Source: a virus. From it: 64,000 nucleotides of DNA. This document shows, one piece after another, positions 8,624-17,488 of the stretch; the stretch's first letter is position 1; the number at the start of each line of letters is the position of its first letter. The notes under the pieces were generated by a model that made no database searches, was not told the origin of the DNA, and saw nothing but the letters and a program-made list of their open reading frames with translations. The stretch spans positions 32,324 to 96,323 of the IMG/VR virus record IMGVR_UViG_3300039190_000120. One strand, written 5' to 3'. The position numbers were made by a program, and so were the translations under genes.

Positions 8624-9808
8624 TTAGGACTCGTCATCCCACTCAGAGCGTGGGTAGGACGGGCGCATTTGGTTAAGGTCATCGGAGACCCGCTCATAAT
8701 GCTCACGTATGAGTGGATTCTCGGTAGACGGCTCTTCTTCTGGCTGCGTAGGTCGCCTATCAGCGGGGACGTCCTCTTCATCAATGAATCCCCACCGCAA
8801 TAGAGCCGCCTCACGCTCCTCTACAGACGGCTGTTCCTCAGAGTCCCTGAGACGCTTCCTACGCTCGTAGTCCGTCATATCTAGGTAGTCCGCAATCTCG
8901 TCTTCTGAGTATCCCTCACGTACAACACGGGGCTCCTCATGGCCTTTAGAGTCACGGCGCTCGACCGCTTTACGACGGCGCTCCTCCTGCTCATGCTTCT
9001 GTTTGAGGTAGGCATCCCGGACCTTCTTCTGGTGCTGCTCAATGATCCAATCGTGGAAGTCCTTCTCTTCCCGGTTAGCCCTTTCCATCTGGTCAAGAAG
9101 CTCTTCGGCTGTTTCGTTGGTAATGCGGATCTGATTGTTGGTGGTAACGAGGCCCGGATCTCTCCCCTCGTAGAGCGCTTCCCTACGCTTCTCCCGCTGC
9201 TTCATCTGCTTGCGGTCCGACTGGTCCATCTCTTTGATCTGCTTAGGAGCGTGCGGACTGACGCTGAACTTGGCAAGCTGGTACCTCTGGAGGTACTCTT
9301 CCTCTGCGTCCTCCATCGTATTGAAGTAGACCCACAGGCGTTGGTGCATGTTGACACCCATATGCTCCGTACCCTCAAAGCCGGTGCATCTGGGGTCACA
9401 GGGAGAATTACCCTTGAGCATGTACCACGACTGGCGGCTCTGGGGACCATAGGAATACCCCTCTACCATCCTTAGGCACGACGCAGCTCTCCTGTTGATA
9501 TTGTCAGCACAGGTGAGGAGAGCGATCAACACCCGGTCGGGCAGAGACATATAGATCTCTGCTAAGGTGGGTACATGCTTCCTTCTCTCGGGGAGGATGC
9601 TTTCGTGGTTGAAAAAGAGGGTGGAGTACGCCAAGAAAAAAGAGGCCTGACGCTTCCAACCCTCCTCTTCGGAATAGGATTGGAGGTCGATCAGCTCGTA
9701 TTCAGATTGATTCACGGTCTTGAGGACGATAGGCACTCCAGCCACATCGACCTCAGTTGTCAAGAATCCTCGGTACAGGAGTTTCTCAAGGCGGTTATAA
9801 TCGGGCAT
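8624..9808 (-). CDS. Tail assembly chaperone-like protein
   Basis: A 394-residue protein directly upstream of the tape measure. The N-terminal half is folded-looking (MPDYNRLEKLLYRGFLTTEV). The rest is very charged with long Glu/Arg/Lys helices and a disordered acidic tail. Together with the next gene it occupies the place of the two tail-assembly chaperones of other tailed phages. No classical -1 slippery site links the two genes: they are separate ORFs about 20 bases apart. The role is inferred from position and composition. Confidence 0.6.
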   Translation of the reverse strand: MPDYNRLEKLLYRGFLTTEVDVAGVPIVLKTVNQSEYELIDLQSYSEEEGWKRQASFFLAYSTLFFNHESILPERRKHVPTLAEIYMSLPDRVLIALLTCADNINRRAASCLRMVEGYSYGPQSRQSWYMLKGNSPCDPRCTGFEGTEHMGVNMHQRLWVYFNTMEDAEEEYLQRYQLAKFSVSPHAPKQIKEMDQSDRKQMKQREKRREALYEGRDPGLVTTNNQIRITNETAEELLDQMERANREEKDFHDWIIEQHQKKVRDAYLKQKHEQEERRRKAVERRDSKGHEEPRVVREGYSEDEIADYLDMTDYERRKRLRDSEEQPSVEEREAALLRWGFIDEEDVPADRRPTQPEEEPSTENPLIREHYERVSDDLNQMRPSYPRSEWDDES

Positions 9809-9828
9809 ATCATTGATCCCCTACCCCC

Positions 9829-11040
9829 TTAGTGTTCCTTGAAGTGGGGATTCTCGTTACCTTTAGGTGGCTGATTGAAGGAGTCCTCTCCCTCTTCCTT
9901 ACCCTGCTGAGTGCGGCGGTTGAGGCGCTGGGGGTTGGCCTTCTCAAACCCCTCTGCTATCGGCAGATCACTCGTGTCAATCTGAGACTTGCGGACAACC
10001 GGTGCTTGCTGTGCCTGCTGCTGGGAAGGTAAGTTCCCTTCTTCCACACGAGGGGTCACACGGTTCAGAGGCTGCCGACGTCTCTTGTTGAGGTTCGCCT
10101 GTGCATCTTGTTGGCGTCTACTATTCACGGGCTCCTGTGGGCGCTCTTCCTGCGGGGCTCCACCGTTACGCTCCTGCAAGATCTTCTCTTGCTCTTCAAA
10201 GTAGGCCTGCTCCTCTTCCGTGTAGGGAGTTTCGGGATCGTCAAGACGGATAAACCTTCCTCCGTCCTCTTGGGGTTCCTGAGGTGGTGCTGGCTCGTCA
10301 GGTACCTGTGAGCTTTCGTGCTCTACACTGATCGAGCCTCCTTCCATTTCCCTTTCCGCTAAGGCCTGTCGAGCTTCCTCTTCTGTGAGTGACCCAAACA
10401 GGGACCCCCTCAGATCATTTTCACTAAGATCCTCGCTTGGTTCTTTGGCAACACCAAGCTCCTCTTCCTCAGGCTCAGCCTCTGCGGGATACAGCTCGTC
10501 CTCACGGCCCAGCTCTTTGTAAAGCTCTTCACGGCGCTTCTCAACACGACGTAGCTCTTCTTCCGGGTCACGGAACTTGATCTTCTCTGCGGCCTTTTCC
10601 TCCGACTCAGACAGCATATCTGCATACTTGTTATGGAGGGCGTCGATCACGGAGGGGTCCATATCGTAGAGGAGATGGCGCACAAAAACGTGCTTCTCCA
10701 TCTTGAGGGGAACACCTTCTTCATTGACCTCTCCGGTTTCGATATACTCGATGCCTCGAAAGTCAATATCACCGATACGCATAATGGCGTGAGTAAGAGG
10801 CTCTGCCTTACGGACTGCGAAGAAGTCCATCGTAGCGTCGATGGCAATCGACTCTGCCTCTTCCTCGTACTGATCCATGTAGGATGCGACGTACTGGTTG
10901 ACCAGCTTGTGTTCACCCTGTTTGAGGGTTCGCAGGTCGATCTCCATGCCGTGGATCTCGACGGTATCTTCTAGGATACCTAGATTTTGGAACTTGCTTA
11001 GGCCGTTTTTGATACGGTCAAAGGTAAGGACGTTACTCAT
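9829..11040 (-). CDS. Tail assembly chaperone-like protein, upstream partner
   Basis: A 403-residue protein. Its first ~140 residues look like a compact domain (FQNLGILEDTVEIHGMEIDL). Residues beyond ~150 are a long Glu/Gln/Pro/Arg-rich, probably disordered tail. It precedes the other chaperone-like gene and the tape measure, so it probably helps fold or load the tape measure. A structural role cannot be excluded. Confidence 0.58.
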   Translation of the reverse strand: MSNVLTFDRIKNGLSKFQNLGILEDTVEIHGMEIDLRTLKQGEHKLVNQYVASYMDQYEEEAESIAIDATMDFFAVRKAEPLTHAIMRIGDIDFRGIEYIETGEVNEEGVPLKMEKHVFVRHLLYDMDPSVIDALHNKYADMLSESEEKAAEKIKFRDPEEELRRVEKRREELYKELGREDELYPAEAEPEEEELGVAKEPSEDLSENDLRGSLFGSLTEEEARQALAEREMEGGSISVEHESSQVPDEPAPPQEPQEDGGRFIRLDDPETPYTEEEQAYFEEQEKILQERNGGAPQEERPQEPVNSRRQQDAQANLNKRRRQPLNRVTPRVEEGNLPSQQQAQQAPVVRKSQIDTSDLPIAEGFEKANPQRLNRRTQQGKEEGEDSFNQPPKGNENPHFKEH

Positions 11041-11070
11041 TGGATTCCTCTACTCAAAGGGAGAATACTC

Positions 11071-11739
11071 TCACAGATAATCTTCGACGCCTTCAAACTG
11101 GCGGTCATACTCTTCGACGAGCTGCTTGAAAATGCCTAGCTCTTTCATGTTGGCGATCTTTTCGCCTTCATCGGAGTTAGGCCACTTGTACTCAGCACCA
11201 TGCAATAAAAGCTCATAACCGGCACCACCGGGGTCGAGGATATAAGGTCCCCACACCTCACTATAGCGGCGGGAGTGATAAGTGAGCCCTACCACCTTGT
11301 CAGTACGCCCAAGCGGGTCAATGGGACGGTTCTTGAAGACGCTTACTGTGATGCCCTCGTACACACCGAAAGCCGGAACATCGAGGTGATCTTGCCACGT
11401 CTGAATCACTGCATTGACGAGCTTACGCATCAAGTAGGGAGGGACGTAGTAATCATCACCATGAAAAGAAAACTTGACGCCCGACACTGAATACTCGAAC
11501 TTGGCACGTTGATAGTACCACGTGATGGCCCTCACAAAGATACCAGCACCCACTACAGTGACGCCTGCTGTTGACCAGACGAGGCCCGGATCGTTGAAAT
11601 CTAGGGCAGCCCAGATGGTGCACAGGATACCAATGATGGTAAAGGCTCCTGCCGTCCAGCTCATATTACGAGCGAACCGGAGGCGCTTGGCATCCTCATT
11701 GGGTACCGGATACTTGTCTGCGGTAAGTAGCTTCGACAT
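11071..11739 (-). CDS. Two-helix membrane protein in the tail gene block
   Basis: A 222-residue protein with two predicted transmembrane helices at about residues 28-46 and 53-73 (MSWTAGAFTIIGILCTIWAA is the first), followed by a ~150-residue soluble domain. No enzyme motif was found. Its stop lies 30 bases before the downstream chaperone-like gene, and its start overlaps the intein gene's stop region. It may be an envelope-contacting tail component or a late membrane protein; the function is unknown. Confidence 0.7.
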   Translation of the reverse strand: MSKLLTADKYPVPNEDAKRLRFARNMSWTAGAFTIIGILCTIWAALDFNDPGLVWSTAGVTVVGAGIFVRAITWYYQRAKFEYSVSGVKFSFHGDDYYVPPYLMRKLVNAVIQTWQDHLDVPAFGVYEGITVSVFKNRPIDPLGRTDKVVGLTYHSRRYSEVWGPYILDPGGAGYELLLHGAEYKWPNSDEGEKIANMKELGIFKQLVEEYDRQFEGVEDYL

Positions 11740-14375
11740 TAGAGATCCTCGTCATTCAGATAGGTGGTGGCGACCTTGGAGGCAAGCGTTTTGAATCCCG
11801 TAGAGTCTGTGATTTCCGCCATATAGGCTTCGTGTTCCTTCACCATGCGCTCTAGGTGGGGATAGAACCACTCACGTAGCTGCGTGCTATTGATTCCATC
11901 ACCCGCTTCAAATGCGTGAGGTAGGATCTCTAGCATATCACTTCTATGCAACACATCACGTGAGGTATTGAGTAGGAACTCCAGACGCTCGACAGCCTTT
12001 TCCTTAGAGTAGTCAGAGTCTGGCAGCTTCGAGTCGTAGTTGCTGTGGCTGAACATGTGGGAGCCGTCATTAAACCTGACGGTAACACCGCCATGCGTGC
12101 TCAGCTCAACACCAACGACTTCGGCACCCCTCTGCGGAATACTCTCCAAAGAGGTGGTGATAGCGGCCTGCTTGTTGATCGAGCTATCACGGCCCTCGAA
12201 GTAGTTGTCCTTCTTGCAGCGAGGGGAGCCGGGTTTCTTGTATTTGCAGTTATGGGCAATCATTCCATTTGCCACAAAAGATACATCTTCGGGAACACTA
12301 ACGTCATACACATCAGTCTCCCCTTGAGCCTCTACCTGTGTGACTCTATCAAAGTAATACCCATGATTCATAAGCTCACGAATATTATCAACAACACCTT
12401 CGGTGCCTCTACAGGATTCTAAGGCGTCCCACTTGCGGAGTAGACGTGAGAGGCTCACCCTTTTGGTGCCGGGAAATGCTGACCTAACCTTGCTACCTAA
12501 TTTAAGAAGGGACTCAGCCGGGATCATCTCAAACTCGGACCCCCTCTGACGCTGGCGATCTCCAGATACGGCCACCTTCTTAAATGCCGTTCCTATCTGA
12601 TCTCGGTATTTCACCACCATAGGCTTACTGTGTACCCGGACATTAAAATAGCCACGAGCGTTACATTCGAGACTGGCAGGTATACCAAAGTTCAGTAGAA
12701 GCAGGTGTAGCTGACGGGCTAGAGGCTCAGAGGAGGTAGACAAGTCAACACGGTTCAGGTGGTCGGAGTCTCCAGTGTACCCATCACCCTCGACGAAACC
12801 TACCAAGAATTCCCTCACCATCTCACGAGGCGCTTCCATAATAATGGAAGGTACCTGCTTGTCGTGAGCTGTTCCCGGAGGTAGACCTAAAGCCTCAAAA
12901 AACTCTCTATACCAGCGTGTTCTGAGACGAACCTTCCCGCAATCTTTCCACCCTTCCTCGGACCTATCTCGCCACTCTACGATAGGCTCCTGTCCAAATA
13001 CCTCTTTTGAGCAGCGAACAAAATCCCTAATGAGTCGGGGATCGGTGTTGGAGAACTCCACACCTTCTTCCGTTACAGATCCTTCAGCAACTAAGTAGCC
13101 CAGCAATCTCGCTAGAGCAGGAGATAGTTCTCGTGGCTGCCTAAATGGAATGACATTGTTCCATGTGTTGGTTTCATACCCGATCTCAGGTAGTGTGGTA
13201 CGTGCTCCCCATACACCATGCGTAGGTAGCACTGCATAGCGTCCTAGAGCTTCCTGAGCCTCTACCCATTCCGTACTGTAATCATTCTCGTTAAGTACGA
13301 GGATCTGGTGGTCCGGGGTACAGGTGAGGGAATAACCATGTTTAGTGTTTACGGACACCGTGGACTTGGTACCTGTATAAATGATATGGCTAGAAGCGGC
13401 CTCTCCATATCGGGAGGCCAGTCTTACACGGGTTGGTTTAGCTTCTACCCCATCGGAGTGCATTACCTTTTGACCCGCAGCTTCGTTGTATAACTCCTCC
13501 ACACTTTTAAGTCCGTTCTGTGTAGGCACTAAGGTGTTGCCTGCCACACAGTAGCGGGACCAAGCGATAGCCCACGCCTTGTCCTCGTCCATCCCCTTGT
13601 CTTTGTGCTCTTTGACGTACCGCTCGACAGTCTTAGGAATGTCCTTTGCTCTCCGTGCCATACTAGCGGCACGGGAATCCTGAGAGAGGTAGGACGCCAG
13701 TAGACCGTTCATCTGGTCAGATCGGACTGCAATGTCCAACTGGAGATGATCGAGCAGAGCATCTAGGATCTGGAGTGCCTCATACTCTTTGACCACCAAA
13801 GCACGTTCCAACAAGCGGACCGCTTTGTCCTGAGCTTTGAGAGCACCACGTGAGGGGTCACGCTGGATACCCCCTACCATATCAGACAGGAGAGCAGTCA
13901 GGCGGCCTTCAGCTACCCCTCCAGTATCCACACCGTCAAGTACCTCGGAGGCTGCGGACTCCACAGAGCCGGTAGGCAGGCCGATCTTGAGGTACCCGAT
14001 TAGGGAGCGAATGAACTCGTGGGCGTCACGGTTGGAGAGGGAGGCATCATCATCCAGCTCTTCCCGCACCATCTGAGCCAGCTTCGTCTCGGCACGCTGC
14101 GGATCTTTGCTGGGAAAAGGGGAGAGTGCCTGCAGGATATAGCTCTTGATACCCTCGATCAGCTTCTTCTGGAAGCCATCGGACAGGTTAGGGAGGTAGG
14201 TAGCCCGGAGGTATCTAGAGGAGACCTTGGAGGCCAGAGCGCCTTCACGGCTTCCTGTCACGACGGAGGTGCCGTTCTCTTCCATGTAGTCGAGAAGACT
14301 ACGGATCGGAACCTTGAGGCCGGGCTCACGGGCTCCCATAGCAAGCAGGAGGCGTTTCAGATCGTCGGGATTCAT
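11739..14375 (-). CDS. Virion-block protein interrupted by a LAGLIDADG intein
   Basis: The 878-residue precursor has exteins 1-275 and 710-878, so the spliced protein is 444 residues. The extein junction AWSRY/CKYKKPGSPRC belongs to a short motif seen in phage virion-maturation genes (AWAIAWSxYCKYK-type); the exact role is unclear. The N-extein is helical. The intein sits exactly before Cys710, which would be the +1 nucleophile. The ATG is followed by MNPDDLKRLLLAMGAR, and the gene overlaps its downstream membrane-protein neighbour by one base. Confidence 0.82.
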   Translation of the reverse strand: MNPDDLKRLLLAMGAREPGLKVPIRSLLDYMEENGTSVVTGSREGALASKVSSRYLRATYLPNLSDGFQKKLIEGIKSYILQALSPFPSKDPQRAETKLAQMVREELDDDASLSNRDAHEFIRSLIGYLKIGLPTGSVESAASEVLDGVDTGGVAEGRLTALLSDMVGGIQRDPSRGALKAQDKAVRLLERALVVKEYEALQILDALLDHLQLDIAVRSDQMNGLLASYLSQDSRAASMARRAKDIPKTVERYVKEHKDKGMDEDKAWAIAWSRYCVAGNTLVPTQNGLKSVEELYNEAAGQKVMHSDGVEAKPTRVRLASRYGEAASSHIIYTGTKSTVSVNTKHGYSLTCTPDHQILVLNENDYSTEWVEAQEALGRYAVLPTHGVWGARTTLPEIGYETNTWNNVIPFRQPRELSPALARLLGYLVAEGSVTEEGVEFSNTDPRLIRDFVRCSKEVFGQEPIVEWRDRSEEGWKDCGKVRLRTRWYREFFEALGLPPGTAHDKQVPSIIMEAPREMVREFLVGFVEGDGYTGDSDHLNRVDLSTSSEPLARQLHLLLLNFGIPASLECNARGYFNVRVHSKPMVVKYRDQIGTAFKKVAVSGDRQRQRGSEFEMIPAESLLKLGSKVRSAFPGTKRVSLSRLLRKWDALESCRGTEGVVDNIRELMNHGYYFDRVTQVEAQGETDVYDVSVPEDVSFVANGMIAHNCKYKKPGSPRCKKDNYFEGRDSSINKQAAITTSLESIPQRGAEVVGVELSTHGGVTVRFNDGSHMFSHSNYDSKLPDSDYSKEKAVERLEFLLNTSRDVLHRSDMLEILPHAFEAGDGINSTQLREWFYPHLERMVKEHEAYMAEITDSTGFKTLASKVATTYLNDEDL
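12249..13550 (-). other. Intein with LAGLIDADG homing endonuclease domain
   Basis: This segment encodes residues 276-709. It starts with Cys276 (CVAGNTLVPT, splicing block A), has a block-B-like TPDHQ region, two LAGLIDADG-type helices (LLGYLVAEGS and LVGFVEGDGY) and ends VANGMIAHN before Cys710 (block G with the terminal His-Asn). All residues expected for protein splicing and two active endonuclease helices are visible, so it looks like an active mobile intein. Confidence 0.93.
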
Positions 14376-14396
14376 ACTCTAGACCTAGTGGTTAAG

Positions 14397-14433
14397 AAAA
14401 GGGGGAGAGGCCCTTAGAGAGCCCCTCCCCGCT
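14397..14433 (-). terminator. Intrinsic terminator after tail-tube gene
   Basis: The minus strand reads GGGGAGGGGCTCTC-TAAG-GGGCCTCTCCCC followed by TTTTC. It lies just downstream of the 14447-15115 stop and separates it from the intein gene. Confidence 0.7.
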
Positions 14434-14446
14434 CATTGATCTCGGA

Positions 14447-15115
14447 TTAAGCGAGGCCAGTCGGTGCGCCCTGTCCGTTGGAATAACGGATCGAGCTGCT
14501 GGAATCCTCAAACGGGTTGTTACCCGTGCTGATGATCTCGCCGTAGGAGCTGGTACCGTCAATAATGTCAGTGACCTTGATACCTACGTTCTCTTGGACC
14601 AGTGCAGAGTCCGAAGAGTAGTCAGCACCCCAGCTTTCCATCCAGCACGCCTCGTAGAAGGTGAGGATGGCTTCATTCACGCCGTCAGACGACGGAGTAA
14701 CGAGCTTGGGGCTTACCGATTCGTTGGTAGCAATCCGGCTGAATACCAGCTCTTGCTTAATGTCGAAGGGCCAGCGGTGGTGCTTGAGCGAGCGCACAAG
14801 ACCGTCCGTACCGGCTTTGTATCCGAATACCTGCCAGATGTTGCTCAGGTACAGGAGGGTACGAGTGACGGAGATCGACATTGAAGGCGTGGTGCCGGGC
14901 ACCAGCTCTGCAATTTGATCACCATAGCCCATACCACGAACCTCTTCGATGGTACGGCTCTCACTCAGGCCAAAGGAACTGAGCACGCCAACCTGACTGA
15001 AAGCAGACTTGCCGGTCGGAACAGAAAAGACCTTGTTCTTCTGGCTTACCGCAATCCGGGTGTTGGGCGTGGTTCCACGGCGGTAGATGTAACTATCATT
15101 GTCTCGCATGGACAA
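14447..15115 (-). CDS. Tail tube-like protein
   Basis: A 222-residue protein with a beta-rich core and the segment EEVRGMGYGDQIAELVPGTT, which resembles tail-tube/inner-tube proteins. Its own terminator downstream and a good ribosome site upstream are consistent with high expression, as is its simple composition without long charged tails. Position upstream of the chaperones and tape measure fits. The identification rests on motif resemblance and order. Confidence 0.62.
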   Translation of the reverse strand: MSMRDNDSYIYRRGTTPNTRIAVSQKNKVFSVPTGKSAFSQVGVLSSFGLSESRTIEEVRGMGYGDQIAELVPGTTPSMSISVTRTLLYLSNIWQVFGYKAGTDGLVRSLKHHRWPFDIKQELVFSRIATNESVSPKLVTPSSDGVNEAILTFYEACWMESWGADYSSDSALVQENVGIKVTDIIDGTSSYGEIISTGNNPFEDSSSSIRYSNGQGAPTGLA

Positions 15116-15147
15116 CCTCTCTAGGTTAAGTTAAGATCGGATCTTGA

Positions 15148-15717
15148 TTAAATGTCGAGGTCCATCAGGTCAGGGGCATCAACCCACTCACCATCATCCT
15201 CAAACGCCTCTTCAACGGTTTCTTCAACTTCCGCGTAATCCGACCAATTGGACTTCTTCTTGTTGCCACCACCCAGCATCATCTCTTGAACCACGTCGTG
15301 GTCCTTGTTGCGGAGGCGGGCTTCCCACTCACTACCGCTCGTGTTGTATTCCTCAGGCTCGTAGGTCGTCAGGTCCTTCATCTGCTGAAGCTCTTCTTCC
15401 CCGGCAGACTTCCGGCCAAAGTAGTAGGTCCCATTAGCGCTCTGGTCGCCGTAAATAGCGTCAACTTCGCGCTCGACAATCTCCAGAGACTGCATACTGG
15501 AACTCTCAGCCTCGACTAGCTTGGCAAGACGGTCGAGACGGCGGCACGTAGCTACCTTCTCCTCAGTGAGGTCGTTGCCTTCACCAAGCGTGTCAAGCAC
15601 TAGACGGCTGATCTTCTTGGCAATTCTAGCTTCTGTATCGGCCTTGAGTTGCTTCATATCTCGGAGATTTGTCTCAATCTCCTCGATCCATCGGCTGATT
15701 TTATTGAATTCACTCAT
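15148..15717 (-). CDS. Tail-region protein of unknown function
   Basis: A 189-residue protein starting MSEFNKISRWIEEIETNLRD. The GGAGA site five bases before this ATG decides the start; an upstream in-frame ATG has none. The N-terminal half is a long amphipathic helix, and the C-terminus is acidic and ends with Asp-rich residues. It is first in the late unit behind the ATAATCC element at 15771-15784. A neck or tail-completion role is possible but not shown. Confidence 0.65.
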   Translation of the reverse strand: MSEFNKISRWIEEIETNLRDMKQLKADTEARIAKKISRLVLDTLGEGNDLTEEKVATCRRLDRLAKLVEAESSSMQSLEIVEREVDAIYGDQSANGTYYFGRKSAGEEELQQMKDLTTYEPEEYNTSGSEWEARLRNKDHDVVQEMMLGGGNKKKSNWSDYAEVEETVEEAFEDDGEWVDAPDLMDLDI

Positions 15718-15770
15718 TTGATCTCCAACTGTCTGGGGTCCTCTGGTCAATGCGGCCACCCAACAGTGAC

Positions 15771-15784
15771 TATCAAAGGATTAT
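15771..15784 (-). promoter_or_regulatory. ATAATCC-TTTGATA element, candidate late promoter
   Basis: The minus strand reads ATAATCCTTTGATA about 55 bases upstream of the 15717 start and just downstream of a terminator, which is the expected place for a new transcription start. Confidence 0.4.
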
Positions 15785-15802
15785 TTGTGGGGAGGAGATC
15801 AC

Positions 15803-15836
15803 AAAAAAAGCCCCCCTGAGAAAACAGGAGGGCTAG
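15803..15836 (-). terminator. Intrinsic terminator after HTH gene
   Basis: The minus strand reads AGCCCTCCTG-TTTTCT-CAGGGGGGCT followed by seven T. The stem is near perfect and ends transcription from the 15861-16418 gene. Confidence 0.9.
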
Positions 15837-15860
15837 GGTACATCTAAATGTGGAGGTGGG

Positions 15861-16418
15861 TTAGGAAGCGAGGCCCATCTGGTTCATGGCTTCCTTTCGC
15901 CACTCGGTACGAATGTCCCCGGACGCTGCACCTTGAGGACGCATAGGCACACCCAGCTCTTTGAGTGTCTTAGAGAGGGTCATCTCAGACACATCGGGAT
16001 ACACCTCTTGGAGTTCCGCCAGTGATAGGTCCTCTACCACATACAGACGAATAAGTCGCTCAGAGTCGACTTTCTCCATGAAAGGTACAGGCTCTTCGTA
16101 ATAGCCCAACTCTTCCATGATAGACTTGGCAACGTCCCAAGAACATTCAAGATGCTCAGAGAGGTCTTTGATGGTCATATCGGGTTCCTCTGCCAAGAGG
16201 CCCGCTGCCTTCTCCCGTCTCTGGGCATGTAGCTGCTGATGGACGGGAGGTTCTTGCCTCTCCAGTCCCATCTTTCGGACGTGATACCAGACTGTTTGTT
16301 TGGAGACGCCTTCCCCGATACGCTCCCCAATCTCACTCAGGCTCAGGTACTCTTCCCCCTTCCGATCGAAGAGTACCTTAATCTTCTGCTTGTCTTCGGT
16401 GCTCACTCGTTGTCCCAT
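15861..16418 (-). CDS. Helix-turn-helix DNA-binding protein
   Basis: A 185-residue protein with several HTH-like units: LSLSEIGERIGEGVSKQTVW near residue 24, TIKDLSEHLECSWDVAKSIM in the middle and LSLAELQEVYPDVSEMTLSK later. This repetition suggests two or three DNA-binding modules as in small-terminase-like or regulatory proteins. AAGGAG lies upstream of the ATG and a strong terminator follows, so it is a single-gene unit between early-type and late genes. A regulator of late genes or a small terminase subunit are both possible. Confidence 0.7.
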   Translation of the reverse strand: MGQRVSTEDKQKIKVLFDRKGEEYLSLSEIGERIGEGVSKQTVWYHVRKMGLERQEPPVHQQLHAQRREKAAGLLAEEPDMTIKDLSEHLECSWDVAKSIMEELGYYEEPVPFMEKVDSERLIRLYVVEDLSLAELQEVYPDVSEMTLSKTLKELGVPMRPQGAASGDIRTEWRKEAMNQMGLAS

Positions 16419-16517
16419 TGGTGCTCCTTATAGTGCTCACGTTACGACCTCCATGCCTTTGTCTACAATCGTGAGAAACTTGTCTATCTCCATAGATACC
16501 ACAAGAGAGGAAGTCCG

Positions 16518-17096
16518 TCAAAAGGGAAATTTATCTGCCAAGACGTGGCTTGGCGTCCTGTCACGCCAGTATCTGACCTTGATTTTATTCAGGCCGGAAC
16601 GGAAGTCAAAGTTGAGCGCCTCTGCACACCCCTTAGAGAGGTCCATCACGCCCCTCCACCGGCCCGGACTCTCGTCCACATACCGCTTAGGACCCCACCC
16701 ACCACCTTCTCTCTGCCGTACCAAGTATTGTCCCCCAGAGATGGGTACTTTGATGCCCCAGCCCCCTTCATGGAGGTTAGCTCCGTAGGGGCCACGGTCA
16801 TTAACCCGACAAAAAGCTCGGTTTCCGGTCTTCACAACTTCCACGAGGACCATTGTGTTGAGCGGGATACTTCGGGACGCACATGTACGCAGAGAGGGGT
16901 CAAATAGCTCCCCGGTTGCTGTACGACGTCCGTGCATTCCATTGTCCCCGGAACCTCCACCATACCACGAGGCCACCCCCGCCTGCTGGACAGGAGGGAC
17001 TTGGACGGAGGGGAGGTCAACAGGCTCACCGGCTTGGTAATGCGCAAACATTGCCGTGAGAACCATTAGTTTTACAACACTCATACGTATCACCAT
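16518..17096 (-). CDS. RlpA-like double-psi beta-barrel protein, exported
   Basis: A 192-residue protein with an N-terminal hydrophobic signal (SVVKLMVLTAMFAHYQAG). The RlpA signature follows: GVASWYGG, RTATGELFDP, LNTMVLVEV and RVNDRGPYG, with the Asp of NDRGPY matching the catalytic Asp of RlpA transglycosylases. A C-terminal MDLSKGCAEALN matches the family's IDLS-AA motif. RlpA proteins cleave denuded septal glycan in the periplasm, so this may help lysis or wall remodelling. It has its own TTGACA-N17-TATGTG promoter. Confidence 0.82.
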   Translation of the reverse strand: MVIRMSVVKLMVLTAMFAHYQAGEPVDLPSVQVPPVQQAGVASWYGGGSGDNGMHGRRTATGELFDPSLRTCASRSIPLNTMVLVEVVKTGNRAFCRVNDRGPYGANLHEGGWGIKVPISGGQYLVRQREGGGWGPKRYVDESPGRWRGVMDLSKGCAEALNFDFRSGLNKIKVRYWRDRTPSHVLADKFPF

Positions 17097-17121
17097 GTAT
17101 CAAAGGTCATCTAACTAGGGT

Positions 17122-17150
17122 CACATACCCTAAGATCACGCCCGTGTCAA
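17122..17150 (-). promoter_or_regulatory. Promoter for the RlpA-like gene
   Basis: TTGACA (17145-17150), 17-base spacer ending AGGG, then TATGTG (17122-17127), 26 bases upstream of the GTG/ATG region of the RlpA-like gene. Confidence 0.7.
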
Positions 17151-17199
17151 ATATCCTTTTGTAACGCTTAGAAGTACCTAACTTACACGAGGCACCCGA

Positions 17200-17403
17200 A
17201 TGTCCAAAAAAGCTCCCCTATGTCAGATCATCAAGCCTGCCCCTTGGCAGAGCAAACCTTCGGATACCTCAGAGGGGCTTTACTGGCGTCAAGACGAATT
17301 CCAGACCCCCATCTCAGAAGTCAGCGAGACAATAGCTAAAGAGGAGGCCCCCACCAAGGAAATAGACACGAGGCTGCCGATGCCACAGATAGAGGAGGAC
17401 TAG
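17200..17403 (+). CDS. Small acidic protein of unknown function
   Basis: A 67-residue plus-strand gene (MSKKAPLCQIIKPAPWQSKP) with a GAGG site about eight bases before the ATG. It is Pro-, Glu- and Thr-rich with an acidic end, so probably unstructured. It diverges from the RlpA-like gene. No family was recognised. Confidence 0.55.
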   Translation: MSKKAPLCQIIKPAPWQSKPSDTSEGLYWRQDEFQTPISEVSETIAKEEAPTKEIDTRLPMPQIEED

Positions 17404-17488
17404 GGGAGTCCCGTATTCTGTTTATATATACCAACCTACAGCATGTAGGTATCTCTCACTATTTTGACGATCTTCGGCAGGTTTTGGC
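17404..17488. other. Short intergenic gap with a small hairpin
   Basis: Contains the inverted repeat CCTACA-GCA-TGTAGG (17434-17448) preceded by an AT-rich TTTATATATA stretch. It may be a weak terminator or promoter region; neither can be decided from sequence. Confidence 0.3.
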
